From positions 434,001-498,000 of the forward strand of contig NZ_CANLCY010000001.1 of NCBI RefSeq assembly GCF_947489255.1: a DNA stretch of 64,000 nucleotides, written 5' to 3'. The notes below the pieces were generated by a model that was not told where the DNA came from, made no database searches, and saw only the letters and a program-made list of their open reading frames with translations. Source of the stretch: an uncultured Microbacterium sp. Its GTDB lineage: Bacteria; Actinomycetota; Actinomycetes; Actinomycetales; Microbacteriaceae. This document shows, one piece after another, positions 39,886 to 48,536 of the stretch. Position 1 is the first letter of the stretch; each line of letters starts with the position of its first letter. Made by a program: the position numbers and the translations under genes.

Positions 39886-40815
39886 ATGACAATGCGCACC
39901 CTGACTCCCCCCGACACCGAGGTGATCGTCACCGGACGACCGGTCTCGCGCCGCACCCGGCAGCTCCGTAAGGCCGGAGAGGCCTACGTCTTCCTCTCTC
40001 CCACGCTGATCCTGCTGTTCGTCCTGATGATCGTCCCGATCGTCATGGTGATCGGCTACTCGTTCCAGGACAACGTCATCCTGAACAAGAGCCCCGAGAT
40101 CGTGGGCGCCGACAACTACGTCGCGATCCTCACCGACCCGGGCTTCTGGAAGGCGACGGGCAACACCCTCTTCTTCACGCTCACGAGCGTCGCCGCCCAC
40201 CTCGTTCTGGGCCTGTCGTTCGCGATGATGCTGAACTCGCGCCTCATCGGCGCCGTCCCCCGGGCGATCTTCCGCGGCCTATACGTGCTGCCGTGGCTGT
40301 TCACCGTCGCGGTCATCGCGGTGCTCTGGCGCATGCTGCTCGCCCCCAACGGCATCGTCAACTTCCTGCTCAACACCGATATCGAGTGGCTCGCGTCTCC
40401 CTCGTTGGCCCTCGGCACGGTCACCTTCATCAACATCTGGGCCGGGTACCCGTTCTTCATGGTCAGCCTGCTCGCCGGTCTCCAGGGCATCCCGAGCGAC
40501 CTGTACGAGGCGGCGACGGTCGACGGCGCCAGCCCCGCGCAGCGCTTCTGGAACGTCACCATCCCGCAGCTGCGCCCGATCATCGTCAGCCTCGTGCTGC
40601 TCGATCTCATCTGGACCTCGCAGCAGTTCGCACTGATCTGGCTGACCACGGGCGGCGGTCCGATCGACGTCACCGAGATGCTCAGCACGTTCACCTACAA
40701 GCTCGCATTCGCCAAGTACGACTTCTCCATGGCATCCACCTCGGCGGTGCTGGTGCTGGCGATGTCGATGATCATCGCGGTGCTCTACGTCCGCCACCAG
40801 AAGGCGAGGGACTGA
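39886..40815 (+). CDS. Sugar ABC transporter permease 1 (MalF-type)
   Basis: A 309-residue inner-membrane protein with about six helices. The binding-protein-dependent transport loop EAATVDGASPAQRFWNVTIPQLRPI (residues ~205-229) is the EAA motif that contacts the ATPase. The preferred start ATG at 39886 has only a weak ribosome binding site. It lies directly after the hairpin and 1 bp before the next permease gene. Acts with the binding protein and permease 2; no ATPase gene is present nearby, so a shared MsiK-type ATPase is implied. Confidence 0.9.
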   Translation: MTMRTLTPPDTEVIVTGRPVSRRTRQLRKAGEAYVFLSPTLILLFVLMIVPIVMVIGYSFQDNVILNKSPEIVGADNYVAILTDPGFWKATGNTLFFTLTSVAAHLVLGLSFAMMLNSRLIGAVPRAIFRGLYVLPWLFTVAVIAVLWRMLLAPNGIVNFLLNTDIEWLASPSLALGTVTFINIWAGYPFFMVSLLAGLQGIPSDLYEAATVDGASPAQRFWNVTIPQLRPIIVSLVLLDLIWTSQQFALIWLTTGGGPIDVTEMLSTFTYKLAFAKYDFSMASTSAVLVLAMSMIIAVLYVRHQKARD

Positions 40816-40816
40816 C

Positions 40817-41716
40817 ATGGCCCTGACCACCCCCGCGCGCCCGCGCGTGTCGACCGCGCCGGCGCGTCAGCGCCCCTCGAGCACCGTCACCCGGCGGCGC
40901 GTCGCCAAGATCGCCGTGATGATCGGCCTGGTGCTCGGTGCCGTCTTCGCCGCCGGTCCCGTGCTGTGGATGCTGTCGAGCTCGTTCAAGTCGAACACGC
41001 AGATCTTCGAGCTGCCGCCGCGTCTGATCACCGACACCTTCTCGTTCGACGCCTACGTGTCGATCTTCACCAACCCCGAGACCGTGCGGTTCTTCATCAA
41101 CAGCTACGTCGTGGCGGGGGCGGTGACGATCCTGACGCTGCTCGTGGCCATACAGGCCGCCTACGCCTTCAGCCGCTTCGAGTTCCGGGGCAAGCGCATC
41201 GTCAACGTCATCATCGTCAGCGTCCAGGCGGTGCCGCCGATCACCCTCCTGATCCCGTACTTCGGGCTCATGGTGGGGCTGGGGCTCTACAACACCTACC
41301 CCGGGCTGATCTTCACCTACATGGTGTTCACGCTGCCCTACGCGATCATCATGATGACCGGGTACTTCAACACCCTGCCGAAGGAGCTCGACGAGGCCGT
41401 CCGCGTCGACGGCGCCGGGTCCTTCACCGCCCTGTGGCGCGTGCTCGTGCCGATCTCGATCCCCGGCATCGTGTCGGTCGGCATCTACACGTTCATGATC
41501 GCGTGGAACGAGTTCCTGTTCGCCCTGACCCTCACGCGCACGATCGACATGCGCACGGTGCCGATCGGCATCCAGCTGCTCATGGGCCAGCACTCCTACG
41601 AGTGGAACCAGATCATGGCGATGAGCATCCTCGGCTCGATCCCGGTGCTGGTGCTCTTCCTCTTCTTCCAACGCTTCTTCATCAGCGGCCTCACAGCCGG
41701 CTCGGTGAAGAGCTGA
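40817..41716 (+). CDS. Sugar ABC transporter permease 2 (MalG-type)
   Basis: A 299-residue inner-membrane protein with six helices and the EAA loop EAVRVDGAGSFTALWRVLVPISIPG (residues ~194-218). The first helix follows a basic cytoplasmic N terminus (ARPRVSTAPARQRPSSTVTRRR). ATG at 40817, 1 bp after the previous stop. It pairs with permease 1 to form the channel. Confidence 0.92.
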   Translation: MALTTPARPRVSTAPARQRPSSTVTRRRVAKIAVMIGLVLGAVFAAGPVLWMLSSSFKSNTQIFELPPRLITDTFSFDAYVSIFTNPETVRFFINSYVVAGAVTILTLLVAIQAAYAFSRFEFRGKRIVNVIIVSVQAVPPITLLIPYFGLMVGLGLYNTYPGLIFTYMVFTLPYAIIMMTGYFNTLPKELDEAVRVDGAGSFTALWRVLVPISIPGIVSVGIYTFMIAWNEFLFALTLTRTIDMRTVPIGIQLLMGQHSYEWNQIMAMSILGSIPVLVLFLFFQRFFISGLTAGSVKS

Positions 41717-41750
41717 TCCCGCCTACCCAACCCCGAACAAGGAGAAATCC

Positions 41751-42614
41751 GTGCTCTACACCGGCAAGTCCATCCTCGACGTGGCGAACGCCCACAGCTT
41801 CGCCATCCCGGCCTTCAACATCAGCGACTGGGCGATGTTCACCGGGATCATGGACATCAGCGAGGAGAAGAACGCTCCGGTCATCATCGCCATCCACCCC
41901 GACGAGGTCTCGCACATCACCACCGACCTGATCCCCGCGATGCACGCCCGCGCACACCGCTCGAGCGTGCCCGTGGCCATCCACTGGGATCACGGCGGAA
42001 CGTACGAGCAGATCATCACCGCGATCCAGGCCGGATTCACCTCGGTCATGATCGACGCCTCCCTCGAGCCCTTCGAGCAGAACGTCGCCCTGACCCGCAA
42101 GGTCGTCGAGGCCGCTCACGCGGTCGGCGTGCAGGTCGAGGGCGAGCTCGGCACGATCGGCGCGAACGACAGCTACGGCGAGTCGGGTGCGGCCGAGATC
42201 ATCTACACGAACGTCGACGACGCGGTGCGCTTCGTCGAGCAGACGGGCGTCGACAGCCTCGCGATCGCCATCGGCACCTCGCACGGGCTCTACCCCTCCG
42301 ACAAGAACCCCGAGCTGCGCCACGACCTGCTCGAGCAGATCAAGGCGGCCGTCGGCATCCCGCTGGTGCTGCACGGCGGTTCCAGCAACCCGGATGCCGA
42401 ACTCGCCCGCGCCGTGTCGCTCGGCATCAACAAGATCAACATCTCCAGCGACATCAAGGTGGCGTACCACGACCGCATGCGCGAGGTGCTCGGCACCGAC
42501 CGTCGCCTGCGCGAGCCGAACGCCATCCAGCCGGAGCCCATCGCGGCCATGAAGGTCACGGCCGCGGAGAAGATCGACCTGTTCGGCGCCGCCGGCAAGG
42601 CCGACCTGTACTGA
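41751..42614 (+). CDS. Class II ketose-bisphosphate aldolase (tagatose/fructose type)
   Basis: A 287-residue class II aldolase. The zinc and catalytic residues are seen in AIHWDHGG (Asp80, His81), GTSHGLYPSDKNPELR and VLHGGSSNPD. It resembles the GatY/KbaY/FbaA branch that cleaves tagatose- or fructose-1,6-bisphosphate into DHAP and glyceraldehyde-3-phosphate. GTG start at 41751 with AAGGAGAA upstream. It belongs to the ABC-transporter operon and is followed 20 bp later by a sugar kinase, so the pair may finish catabolism of the imported sugar. Confidence 0.88.
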   Translation: MLYTGKSILDVANAHSFAIPAFNISDWAMFTGIMDISEEKNAPVIIAIHPDEVSHITTDLIPAMHARAHRSSVPVAIHWDHGGTYEQIITAIQAGFTSVMIDASLEPFEQNVALTRKVVEAAHAVGVQVEGELGTIGANDSYGESGAAEIIYTNVDDAVRFVEQTGVDSLAIAIGTSHGLYPSDKNPELRHDLLEQIKAAVGIPLVLHGGSSNPDAELARAVSLGINKINISSDIKVAYHDRMREVLGTDRRLREPNAIQPEPIAAMKVTAAEKIDLFGAAGKADLY

Positions 42615-42633
42615 TCGGACGGGAAACGGCGAC

Positions 42634-43878
42634 ATGGCGGAAGACCTCGTCCTCGGACTCGGCGGCACGGTCGACTACGAGATCCGATGGGATGTCGAGG
42701 TGCTCTCGACCCTCGCGCGGGAGTACGGCATCCGCCTCGACGAGCTGACCACCACGACGCCGATCATCGACGAGCGCTCCCTCGTCGTCACGGTGCTCGC
42801 CTTCCTCGCCACGGGCGGGGGAGGCGAGCGGTTCGTGCTGTCGTCGCAGATCGTCGAGCGCTTCGCCGGGCACTTCGGCGTCGAGGTGACGCTCGGGGGG
42901 ACGGGCGTGCGGGCGGGCATCGCCCTCGACCGCATCGGCGTGCCGACCGTGCAGCACCTGGTCAGCATCGACGACAACGTGCGGCGCCTGCTGCCGCGGT
43001 CGATGCGGGTGGTGTCGTCGGCGACCCGCGACACGCTCGACCCGCACCTCATCGTGCAGTACCCCGAGGGGGCGACCGTTCGTCTGCTCGATGCGGAGGT
43101 GACGGCACCCTCCTCGAACCGCATCATCCTCGCCAACGACGCTCCCAATCGCGAGATGGCGATCGCCGCCGACCTCGGCGACGCCCTCGCGGACGCCTCC
43201 GCGTTCCTCGTCTCCGGCTTCAACACGATGCAGGATGCCGACCTGCTGGCGCGCCGGCTCGACGACCTCGTCGGGGCCATGCAGCGTCTTCCCGCGACGG
43301 CTCTCGTCTACTACGAGGACGCGGGGTTCTATCGGCGCGAGTTGTCGGCGGCCGTGCGGGAACGCCTGCTCGAACGCATCGACGTGTACGGCATGAACGA
43401 AGACGAGCTGCAGGAGTACCTCGGTCGTCCCGTCGACCTCCTCTCGCCCGACGACGTCGTGGCCGCCCTCGCCGAAGCGCATCGGCTGATCCCGGCGCGC
43501 GCCCTCGTCGTGCACACGAAGTACTGGGCGATCGCGGTGGGTCCCCGGGCCTCGGCGCACCGCGCGGGGCTGGAGAGCGCGGTGCGCACGGCGGCGACGC
43601 GGTATCGCCTCGGCGACGCCTGCACGGCACCCGATCTCGACGAGACGGCGCGGCTGCCCCGTCATGCCGGCGGAGCGACGGTCGTCGCGGAGGTCGAGCG
43701 ATCTCTGCCCGCCGCGGGGGTGGCGGCGTACGTGGTCGACACCCCTCACCCCACGACGATCGGCCTCGGCGACACGTTCGTCGGCGGCTTCCTCGCGGCC
43801 GTGCCCTCGGCCGCGCGCGTCGCGACCGCCGCCGCGCTCGAGAGGGCTCTCGACGCCGCGGCGACGATGGCACGCTGA
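42634..43878 (+). CDS. ADP-dependent-type sugar kinase (ADP-glucokinase/phosphofructokinase family)
   Basis: A 414-residue ribokinase-superfamily protein with the features of the ADP-dependent glucokinase/phosphofructokinase family (PF04587) rather than ordinary PfkB. GGTGVRAGIALDRIG lies in the N-terminal half, SGFNTMQDADLL and YGMNEDELQEYLG (the NxxE metal site) are present, and the C-terminal GLGDTFVGGF has the catalytic Asp of the GxGD motif. Start ATG 42634, 20 bp after the aldolase. It would phosphorylate the hexose (or hexose phosphate) before aldol cleavage. ADP preference is a family inference; ATP use cannot be excluded. Confidence 0.75.
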   Translation: MAEDLVLGLGGTVDYEIRWDVEVLSTLAREYGIRLDELTTTTPIIDERSLVVTVLAFLATGGGGERFVLSSQIVERFAGHFGVEVTLGGTGVRAGIALDRIGVPTVQHLVSIDDNVRRLLPRSMRVVSSATRDTLDPHLIVQYPEGATVRLLDAEVTAPSSNRIILANDAPNREMAIAADLGDALADASAFLVSGFNTMQDADLLARRLDDLVGAMQRLPATALVYYEDAGFYRRELSAAVRERLLERIDVYGMNEDELQEYLGRPVDLLSPDDVVAALAEAHRLIPARALVVHTKYWAIAVGPRASAHRAGLESAVRTAATRYRLGDACTAPDLDETARLPRHAGGATVVAEVERSLPAAGVAAYVVDTPHPTTIGLGDTFVGGFLAAVPSAARVATAAALERALDAAATMAR

Positions 43879-43977
43879 TCCGCTCGCGCCACCGCGCCCG
43901 AGGGTCCGGCTGAGGATCGCCGGGGGCAGCAGAACGCCCCGGAGCCCCCGGGTCGGCATCCGGCGCGATCCCTCGGA

Positions 43978-45081
43978 TCACCGCGCGCCGGTCGCGGCAT
44001 CCGGGTCGGAGAACGGACCGCACGCCGCGATGACCCGGCGCAGCGCCACGGCGGCCTCCCACCCGTCGAGGGGTTCGTCGTCGGCGTCCAGGCGGCGCAG
44101 GCGCTGCGTGTAGGCGCTGAGGGCGGCGTCGGCCGCGCGGAGCTGTGCGGCGGTTCCCTCGGGCTCGGGGGGTGTCGTCACCAGTCGCGACACCGCGCGG
44201 ACGGCCTCGGCGAGGGTGCGGCGCGCCTCGGTGGGCAGGCGGGCGTCGGCGTCGGGTCCGGCCGTGAGCCGGGTCAGGGCGGCGACGAGCTCGCGGGTCG
44301 CGTCCGCAGTGCCGGTGAGGGCGTCGAGACGTCGACGGCCGAGATCGCGCGGGGCCTGGAGCCGGCGTCCGCGGGGGTTGTACCGGCGGCTCTCGTCGGC
44401 CAGGTCCACCTCCTCGCGCACGTCGGCCAGCGTGGCCGTGAGTCCCTCCGTCGCGGCGTCGGCGGCCACAGGATCGAAGGCGTGACCGGCCAGGGCATCG
44501 GCAATGCGGTCCAGGGCGGAACCGAGCGCATCGCGCAGCCGCGTCATGCGGTCGTCGGCGCGCCCCACGCGCAGCGGCGGCACGATGACGAGGTTCACGA
44601 CCACGCCCACCAGCACACCGAACGCCATCGTCATCAGGTACGACGACGAATAGCCGTCGGGGTCCGCCCCGCCGAGCAGGAGCACGAACAGGGCCGCGAC
44701 CGCCACCCAGTCACGGCCGACGCCGAGCGCGCGCACCCCGGCCAGCAGCACGCCGAAGAGGATGACGATGGCCACCGCGACGATGCGGGGCAGCCCCGTG
44801 CCCACCACCGCGAGCGAGATCAGGCCCAGGCCGATGCCCAGCGCCAGACCGACGACGGCCTGCACGCCGCTCGAGGCGGAGCGGGCGACCGTCGGGTACA
44901 TGCTCACGAGCACGCCGAGCGGGGCGTAGTACGAGTACTCGCTCTGCGCGAAAGGCACCAACGGTGCCAGGTACCACGCGAGGGCGGCGGCCGCGGCGGT
45001 CTTGGCCGCCAGCAGCAGCCGGTCGGCGGACACGGCGTCAGACCACCACCGACGGGGGTCGAGGGCGGGGGGAAAGGTCAT
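43978..45081 (-). CDS. FUSC/aromatic-acid-exporter-type membrane protein
   Basis: A 367-residue protein. The N-terminal ~170 residues have about six membrane helices (AKTAAAAALAWYLAPLVPF, AVVGLALGIGLGLISLAVVG, and others), the FUSC pattern. The C-terminal ~190 residues are a soluble helical domain rich in Ala, Arg and Leu. The family includes AaeB/YccS-like exporters. The start ATG at 45081 precedes MTFPPALDPRRW. It is in the same direction as the alpha/beta hydrolase gene upstream but separated by 96 bp. Confidence 0.8.
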   Translation of the reverse strand: MTFPPALDPRRWWSDAVSADRLLLAAKTAAAAALAWYLAPLVPFAQSEYSYYAPLGVLVSMYPTVARSASSGVQAVVGLALGIGLGLISLAVVGTGLPRIVAVAIVILFGVLLAGVRALGVGRDWVAVAALFVLLLGGADPDGYSSSYLMTMAFGVLVGVVVNLVIVPPLRVGRADDRMTRLRDALGSALDRIADALAGHAFDPVAADAATEGLTATLADVREEVDLADESRRYNPRGRRLQAPRDLGRRRLDALTGTADATRELVAALTRLTAGPDADARLPTEARRTLAEAVRAVSRLVTTPPEPEGTAAQLRAADAALSAYTQRLRRLDADDEPLDGWEAAVALRRVIAACGPFSDPDAATGAR

Positions 45082-45177
45082 CGCAGCGGGGTGCGGGGGC
45101 GAGGCGGCACGTTCCCATGCTGGGCGTCGAGCCCCCGGGCGTCGCGGGGGTTGCCGCGCGGGAGAGGCGGGGGTAGG

Positions 45178-46143
45178 TCAGCGTCCGGGGCGGTAGGCGT
45201 TCCACAGCACGTGCGCGTGCCGGGCCTTCGCCTTCTCGACCCCGTCGTCGTCGTTGCGCGCCGAGCTGAACCACTCGGCGAGGCGGCTGGCCACGGCCCC
45301 GACCACCATGCGCAGGTCGGCGTGACGCGCCGGCGGAACCGCGGCCTCGGCCGCCGGCATCCGTCCCTTGCGGGGGAGGTCGTCGTCGATGTGGCGCAGG
45401 ACGAGCCGCGCGACCCCCACCGCGTGACTGTTGACGACGCAGTGCGCGGCCCCCTGGATCTCCCACCGTCGCGCGTCACGGGCACGGGCGACCAGGCGCG
45501 AATGCAGCCGCCGCGGGGAGGGGCGGTCGAACTCGCCGCGCAGCAGCAGGAGCGTCGCGTGACCCGCTCCGATCCGGTCGGAGATGCGGTAGCGCAGCAT
45601 GTAGGGGAGCACCTCGAAGAAGTAGACCACGCCGCACAGCAGGTACGCCGAGAGCGCCAGCAGCGCGACGTGCAGCGATTCGCGCGCGGTCGACTGGGCG
45701 AAACGCACCGCCTGCACCACGGCCCCCGACTCGTCCTCGTCGACGACCGGGCTCACGAGCACGGCGTGCGACAGGCGCGGCCGACGCGAGAGCACCTCCG
45801 TCACGACCTGCGTCCCCATCGAATGCCCGACGAGCACGGGGTCGGTCAGACCGTAGTGGTCGATCATGCCCTCGACCTGATCGGCGAAGAAGGCGGCGGT
45901 GGGCTGAGCGCCGGATGCCGGCACGCCGGCGAATCCGGGGAGGTCGAGCGCATAGACCTCGCCCCTCTCGGCCAGCAGGGGTGCGAGGAATTCGAAGTAC
46001 GTCGACGCGACCCCGATTCCCGCGATCAGGACGAAAGGGCGCTCCGCGGTCGCGCCGGTCGACACGCGCGTGACGCGCGTGCGCGCGGCGGCAGAGCGGT
46101 ACGACTCGACCTGCACGTCGAGGGAACGGTGGTCGGAGGCCAT
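45178..46143 (-). CDS. Alpha/beta-hydrolase fold protein
   Basis: A 321-residue hydrolase. The nucleophile elbow GHSMGTQ supplies the catalytic Ser; an oxyanion-hole segment FVLIAGIGVAS and the C-terminal EIQGAAHCVVN region with the catalytic His are present. The acid is probably in LLLRGEFDRPSP. Substrate unknown. It is similar in size to esterase/epoxide-hydrolase-like enzymes. I chose the ATG at 46143 (MASDHRSLDV). Confidence 0.8.
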   Translation of the reverse strand: MASDHRSLDVQVESYRSAAARTRVTRVSTGATAERPFVLIAGIGVASTYFEFLAPLLAERGEVYALDLPGFAGVPASGAQPTAAFFADQVEGMIDHYGLTDPVLVGHSMGTQVVTEVLSRRPRLSHAVLVSPVVDEDESGAVVQAVRFAQSTARESLHVALLALSAYLLCGVVYFFEVLPYMLRYRISDRIGAGHATLLLLRGEFDRPSPRRLHSRLVARARDARRWEIQGAAHCVVNSHAVGVARLVLRHIDDDLPRKGRMPAAEAAVPPARHADLRMVVGAVASRLAEWFSSARNDDDGVEKAKARHAHVLWNAYRPGR

Positions 46144-46222
46144 CGTCCAAGGATGCCGCACCCGGTGGGGCGGCCTGTCAATCCCGGGGGGCGTGCCGGA
46201 CCCGGCCGCCTAGCCTTCGGGG

Positions 46223-46462
46223 ATGAGCGATACATCCCGCGAAGAAGAGACCCTGGGTGCCGTCCGCGAGGGTGAGAACCCCGCTGAGAAGGACCCGTCC
46301 GACTGGGTCACCGGCGACGAGCCGATGACCGCTCCCCAGCGCAGCTACCTCGACACGCTCGCCCGCGAGGCGGGCGAGGAGATCCCGGCCGACCTCACCA
46401 AGGCCGAGGCCTCGGAGCAGATCGACCGCCTGCAGAACGAGACCGGCCGCTCGACCGAGTGA
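46223..46462 (+). CDS. DUF3072 family small protein
   Basis: A 79-residue acidic protein with the DUF3072 core: DPSDWVTGDEPMTAPQRSYLDTLAREAGEEIP, then a helical tail LTKAEASEQIDRLQ. Cytoplasmic, no known function. The ATG at 46223 is preceded by GGGGATG. It is convergent with the MarR gene 31 bp downstream and head-to-head with the hydrolase gene. Confidence 0.8.
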   Translation: MSDTSREEETLGAVREGENPAEKDPSDWVTGDEPMTAPQRSYLDTLAREAGEEIPADLTKAEASEQIDRLQNETGRSTE

Positions 46463-46493
46463 TCCGCGTCGTCGAGCGTCCCGTACGTGCCGA

Positions 46494-47027
46494 TCAGGCC
46501 GTGCGGGACGCTTCGTCGTCTGCGGCCCCGTCGTCGGCGGCCATACCGTCGTCATCCCCGTCTTCGGCGGCCAGATCGTCGATGTCCGCTCGTTCGCCTC
46601 GTGCGATGTCGTCGAGGAAGTCGGCGACGATGCGGCGCTCGACCGGACCGAGCTTCGCGGCGGCCGCGCTCGCCGATGCGCGTCGCACCGACAGGATGCG
46701 GCGCGCGGGTGAGGAGTCGGCGATCGTCTCGCGCACGACGATCGAGCGCCGGTCGCCCGGATAGGGCTCTCGCTCGACCCATCCGGCTTCGGCGAGGCGA
46801 TCGATGAGCGCCGTCGTCGCCGCCGACGAGATCCCCAGCATCGCGGCGAGCATGCGCGGCGTGACCGGCTCGTCGTCGGGCAGGCGCTGCAGAAGGAAGC
46901 GCAGCACCTTCGCATCGTTGGGGCCGATCCCCAGAGTGCTCAGGGCCACGCGTTCGGAGGCCACGCCCGAGTCGGTGAGGTCGTTGAGGGCCTTCACCAC
47001 GTCGTCCGCCGTCGCTGTGCTTCTCAT
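46494..47027 (-). CDS. MarR-family regulator A
   Basis: A 177-residue winged-helix protein. LTPRMLAAMLGIS-like and SSAATTALIDRLAEAGWVEREPYPGDRRSIVV form the recognition helix and wing. The C terminus is a striking acidic tail (DDLAAEDGDDDGMAADDGAADDEA). Divergent from a second MarR gene, sharing a 149-bp region with an AGTAGAT-N5-ATCTACT palindrome. Ligand unknown; mutual or self regulation is likely. Confidence 0.78.
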   Translation of the reverse strand: MRSTATADDVVKALNDLTDSGVASERVALSTLGIGPNDAKVLRFLLQRLPDDEPVTPRMLAAMLGISSAATTALIDRLAEAGWVEREPYPGDRRSIVVRETIADSSPARRILSVRRASASAAAAKLGPVERRIVADFLDDIARGERADIDDLAAEDGDDDGMAADDGAADDEASRTA

Positions 47028-47087
47028 CTCGCCTCCCCGTGTCTCTCGTTGCGCTAGTGTCTTCGATGTCGATCTACGCGCATGTCG

Positions 47088-47106
47088 AGTAGATAGCTGA
47101 TCTACT
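47088..47106. promoter_or_regulatory. MarR operator AGTAGAT-N5-ATCTACT
   Basis: A perfect 7-bp inverted repeat with a 5-bp spacer between divergent MarR genes. A further GATCTAC half-site lies at 47071-47077. Spacing and size are typical of MarR dimer sites. Confidence 0.55.
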
Positions 47107-47176
47107 TACCATCGTACCTGTCCGCCATGCGCATCGGCAGGGGGCTGGACGACCTCCCCTGACGTAAGCTGCCCTG

Positions 47177-47704
47177 GTGGAAAACGGGTCCGAGTCGTCG
47201 CGCTACTGGTACGGCGCGAGCGAAGAAGACCGCGGCCGTCGCGCCGTCGACGTGCTGCAGGCCTTCCGCGTCTACCGTGCGGCCGAGGTCGCGATGCGCC
47301 GGCGCACGCGCGAATCGATGTCGATGGGCGAGAACGAGCTCCTCGTGCTGCGCTATCTGTTGAAGGCGGCGGGACAGGACCGCCAGGTCTCGCCGAGCGA
47401 GCTCACCCGCTACCTCGGCGTCTCCACCGCGTCGACCACCGCGATCGTCGATCGTCTCGAGAAGTCCGGCCACGTCACGCGCGTGCCGCACCCCACCGAC
47501 CGTCGCAGCATCTTCATCGTGGCCACCGCCGCGAGCGACGAAGAGGTGCGTGCGACCCTCGGGTCGATGCACTCCCGCATGATGGCGGCCGTCGTCGACA
47601 TGACGCCCGAAGAGAGTGCGGCCGTCATCGCGTGTCTCGGTCGCCTGCAGGACGCGGTCGATCAGGTCGATCCCCACCCCGTCGCGGTCGACGCCGCGCA
47701 CTGA
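47177..47704 (+). CDS. MarR-family regulator B
   Basis: A 175-residue winged-helix protein. QVSPSELTRYLGVSTASTTAIVDRLEKSGHVTRVPHPTDRRSIFI is a textbook MarR DNA-binding block, flanked by dimerisation helices (FRVYRAAEVAMRRRTRESM; ACLGRLQDAVDQV). GTG start at 47177. Divergent from MarR A. It is followed by a small helical-protein gene. Confidence 0.82.
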   Translation: MENGSESSRYWYGASEEDRGRRAVDVLQAFRVYRAAEVAMRRRTRESMSMGENELLVLRYLLKAAGQDRQVSPSELTRYLGVSTASTTAIVDRLEKSGHVTRVPHPTDRRSIFIVATAASDEEVRATLGSMHSRMMAAVVDMTPEESAAVIACLGRLQDAVDQVDPHPVAVDAAH

Positions 47705-47794
47705 GTCCCCGGTCGAACGGGTCGTAAGTAAGTAGGCGGCCTTCTTTCCTCCGCAGCATTAGGCCGCTCGGCGTGGCCGTGAAACCATGAGGTC

Positions 47795-48049
47795 ATGAAC
47801 GAGAAGGCGGTGGACGTGGGCGAGACCCCTCGCGCGTCCGACGCCGTGCAGATGGTCGACGGCGTGCACGTCGCCTCGTTCCGCGGAGTGCTGTCGCGCC
47901 TGCACGCGGACTACCCCGGCGAGGATCCCGCCCGCATCGAGGCGATCGTCCTGCGCGAGTGGGAGGCCTTCTCGGCCGGTCGGCCGCTGGTCGTGCCCGC
48001 CGCCGTCGAAGAGGGCGCTCGCGAGATCCTCGACCAGCCGCCGGTCTGA
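47795..48049 (+). CDS. Small three-helix protein (84 aa)
   Basis: An 84-residue protein whose segment VLSRLHADYPGEDPARIEAIVLREWEAFSAGRPLVVPAAVEEGAREIL matches a widespread actinobacterial three-helix-bundle dimerisation domain (Lxx(R/L)(F/Y)P, P..ar(i/v)...v, (E)w..(f), vp..ve..a). Function unknown. ATG at 47795 with weak ribosome site. Opposed to the first DUF7882-like gene downstream. Confidence 0.55.
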   Translation: MNEKAVDVGETPRASDAVQMVDGVHVASFRGVLSRLHADYPGEDPARIEAIVLREWEAFSAGRPLVVPAAVEEGAREILDQPPV

Positions 48050-48106
48050 ATCAGGCCGTCCTCGAAGGTCGGAAGCGGTTCGCCGCCGTCCGCCGCCACG
48101 TTCGAC

Positions 48107-48418
48107 TCAGGCGTCGGGCTGACCCGGCTCCGGCACGAGCAGCAGGCCGCCGGAGGAGTTCGCCGACGTGGCCAGGGCCTCGATCCACGCGCGACTGAGC
48201 AGGGCCGGCTCGGGCTCGTCGAACACGAACCGCAGCGGGATCGACGGGTGCAGCCAGACGGTGCTGCGCCCCACCTCCTGCCCGGGGCCGTGCGTCCACG
48301 ACAGGGTGAAGCTCTCGCCGCGACGCAGTTTGGTCGCGACGACCACCTTGACGTGCGCCAGTGCGCGGTCCTCGATCTCGATCGGCGTTGCAACGTCGCC
48401 GTAGTAGAGCGTTCCCAC
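48107..48418 (-). CDS. DUF7882-like small protein, paralogue 1
   Basis: A 103-residue member of the small family (to my recollection DUF7882, often mislabelled ATP-dependent DNA ligase) common in Microbacteriaceae. Shared blocks are IEIEDRALAHVKVVVATKLRRGESFTLSW, STVWLHPSIPLRFVFDEPEP and WIEALATSANSSGGLLLVPEP. The RRGESF and WLHP motifs are the most constant. Function unknown. GTG start at 48418 (GTG-GGA-ACG). One of three copies within 1.1 kb. Confidence 0.78.
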   Translation of the reverse strand: MGTLYYGDVATPIEIEDRALAHVKVVVATKLRRGESFTLSWTHGPGQEVGRSTVWLHPSIPLRFVFDEPEPALLSRAWIEALATSANSSGGLLLVPEPGQPDA

Positions 48419-48536
48419 ACCGGCACGTTAGTCGCCTCGACCTCCGGGGACCCCGGGGGTTGCACCGCGGGCGGTGCCCGTGGCATCCGGTTCGCGGTTC
48501 GCGGATGACGCTGCGTTCCTCGACTAGGCTTTGAGC

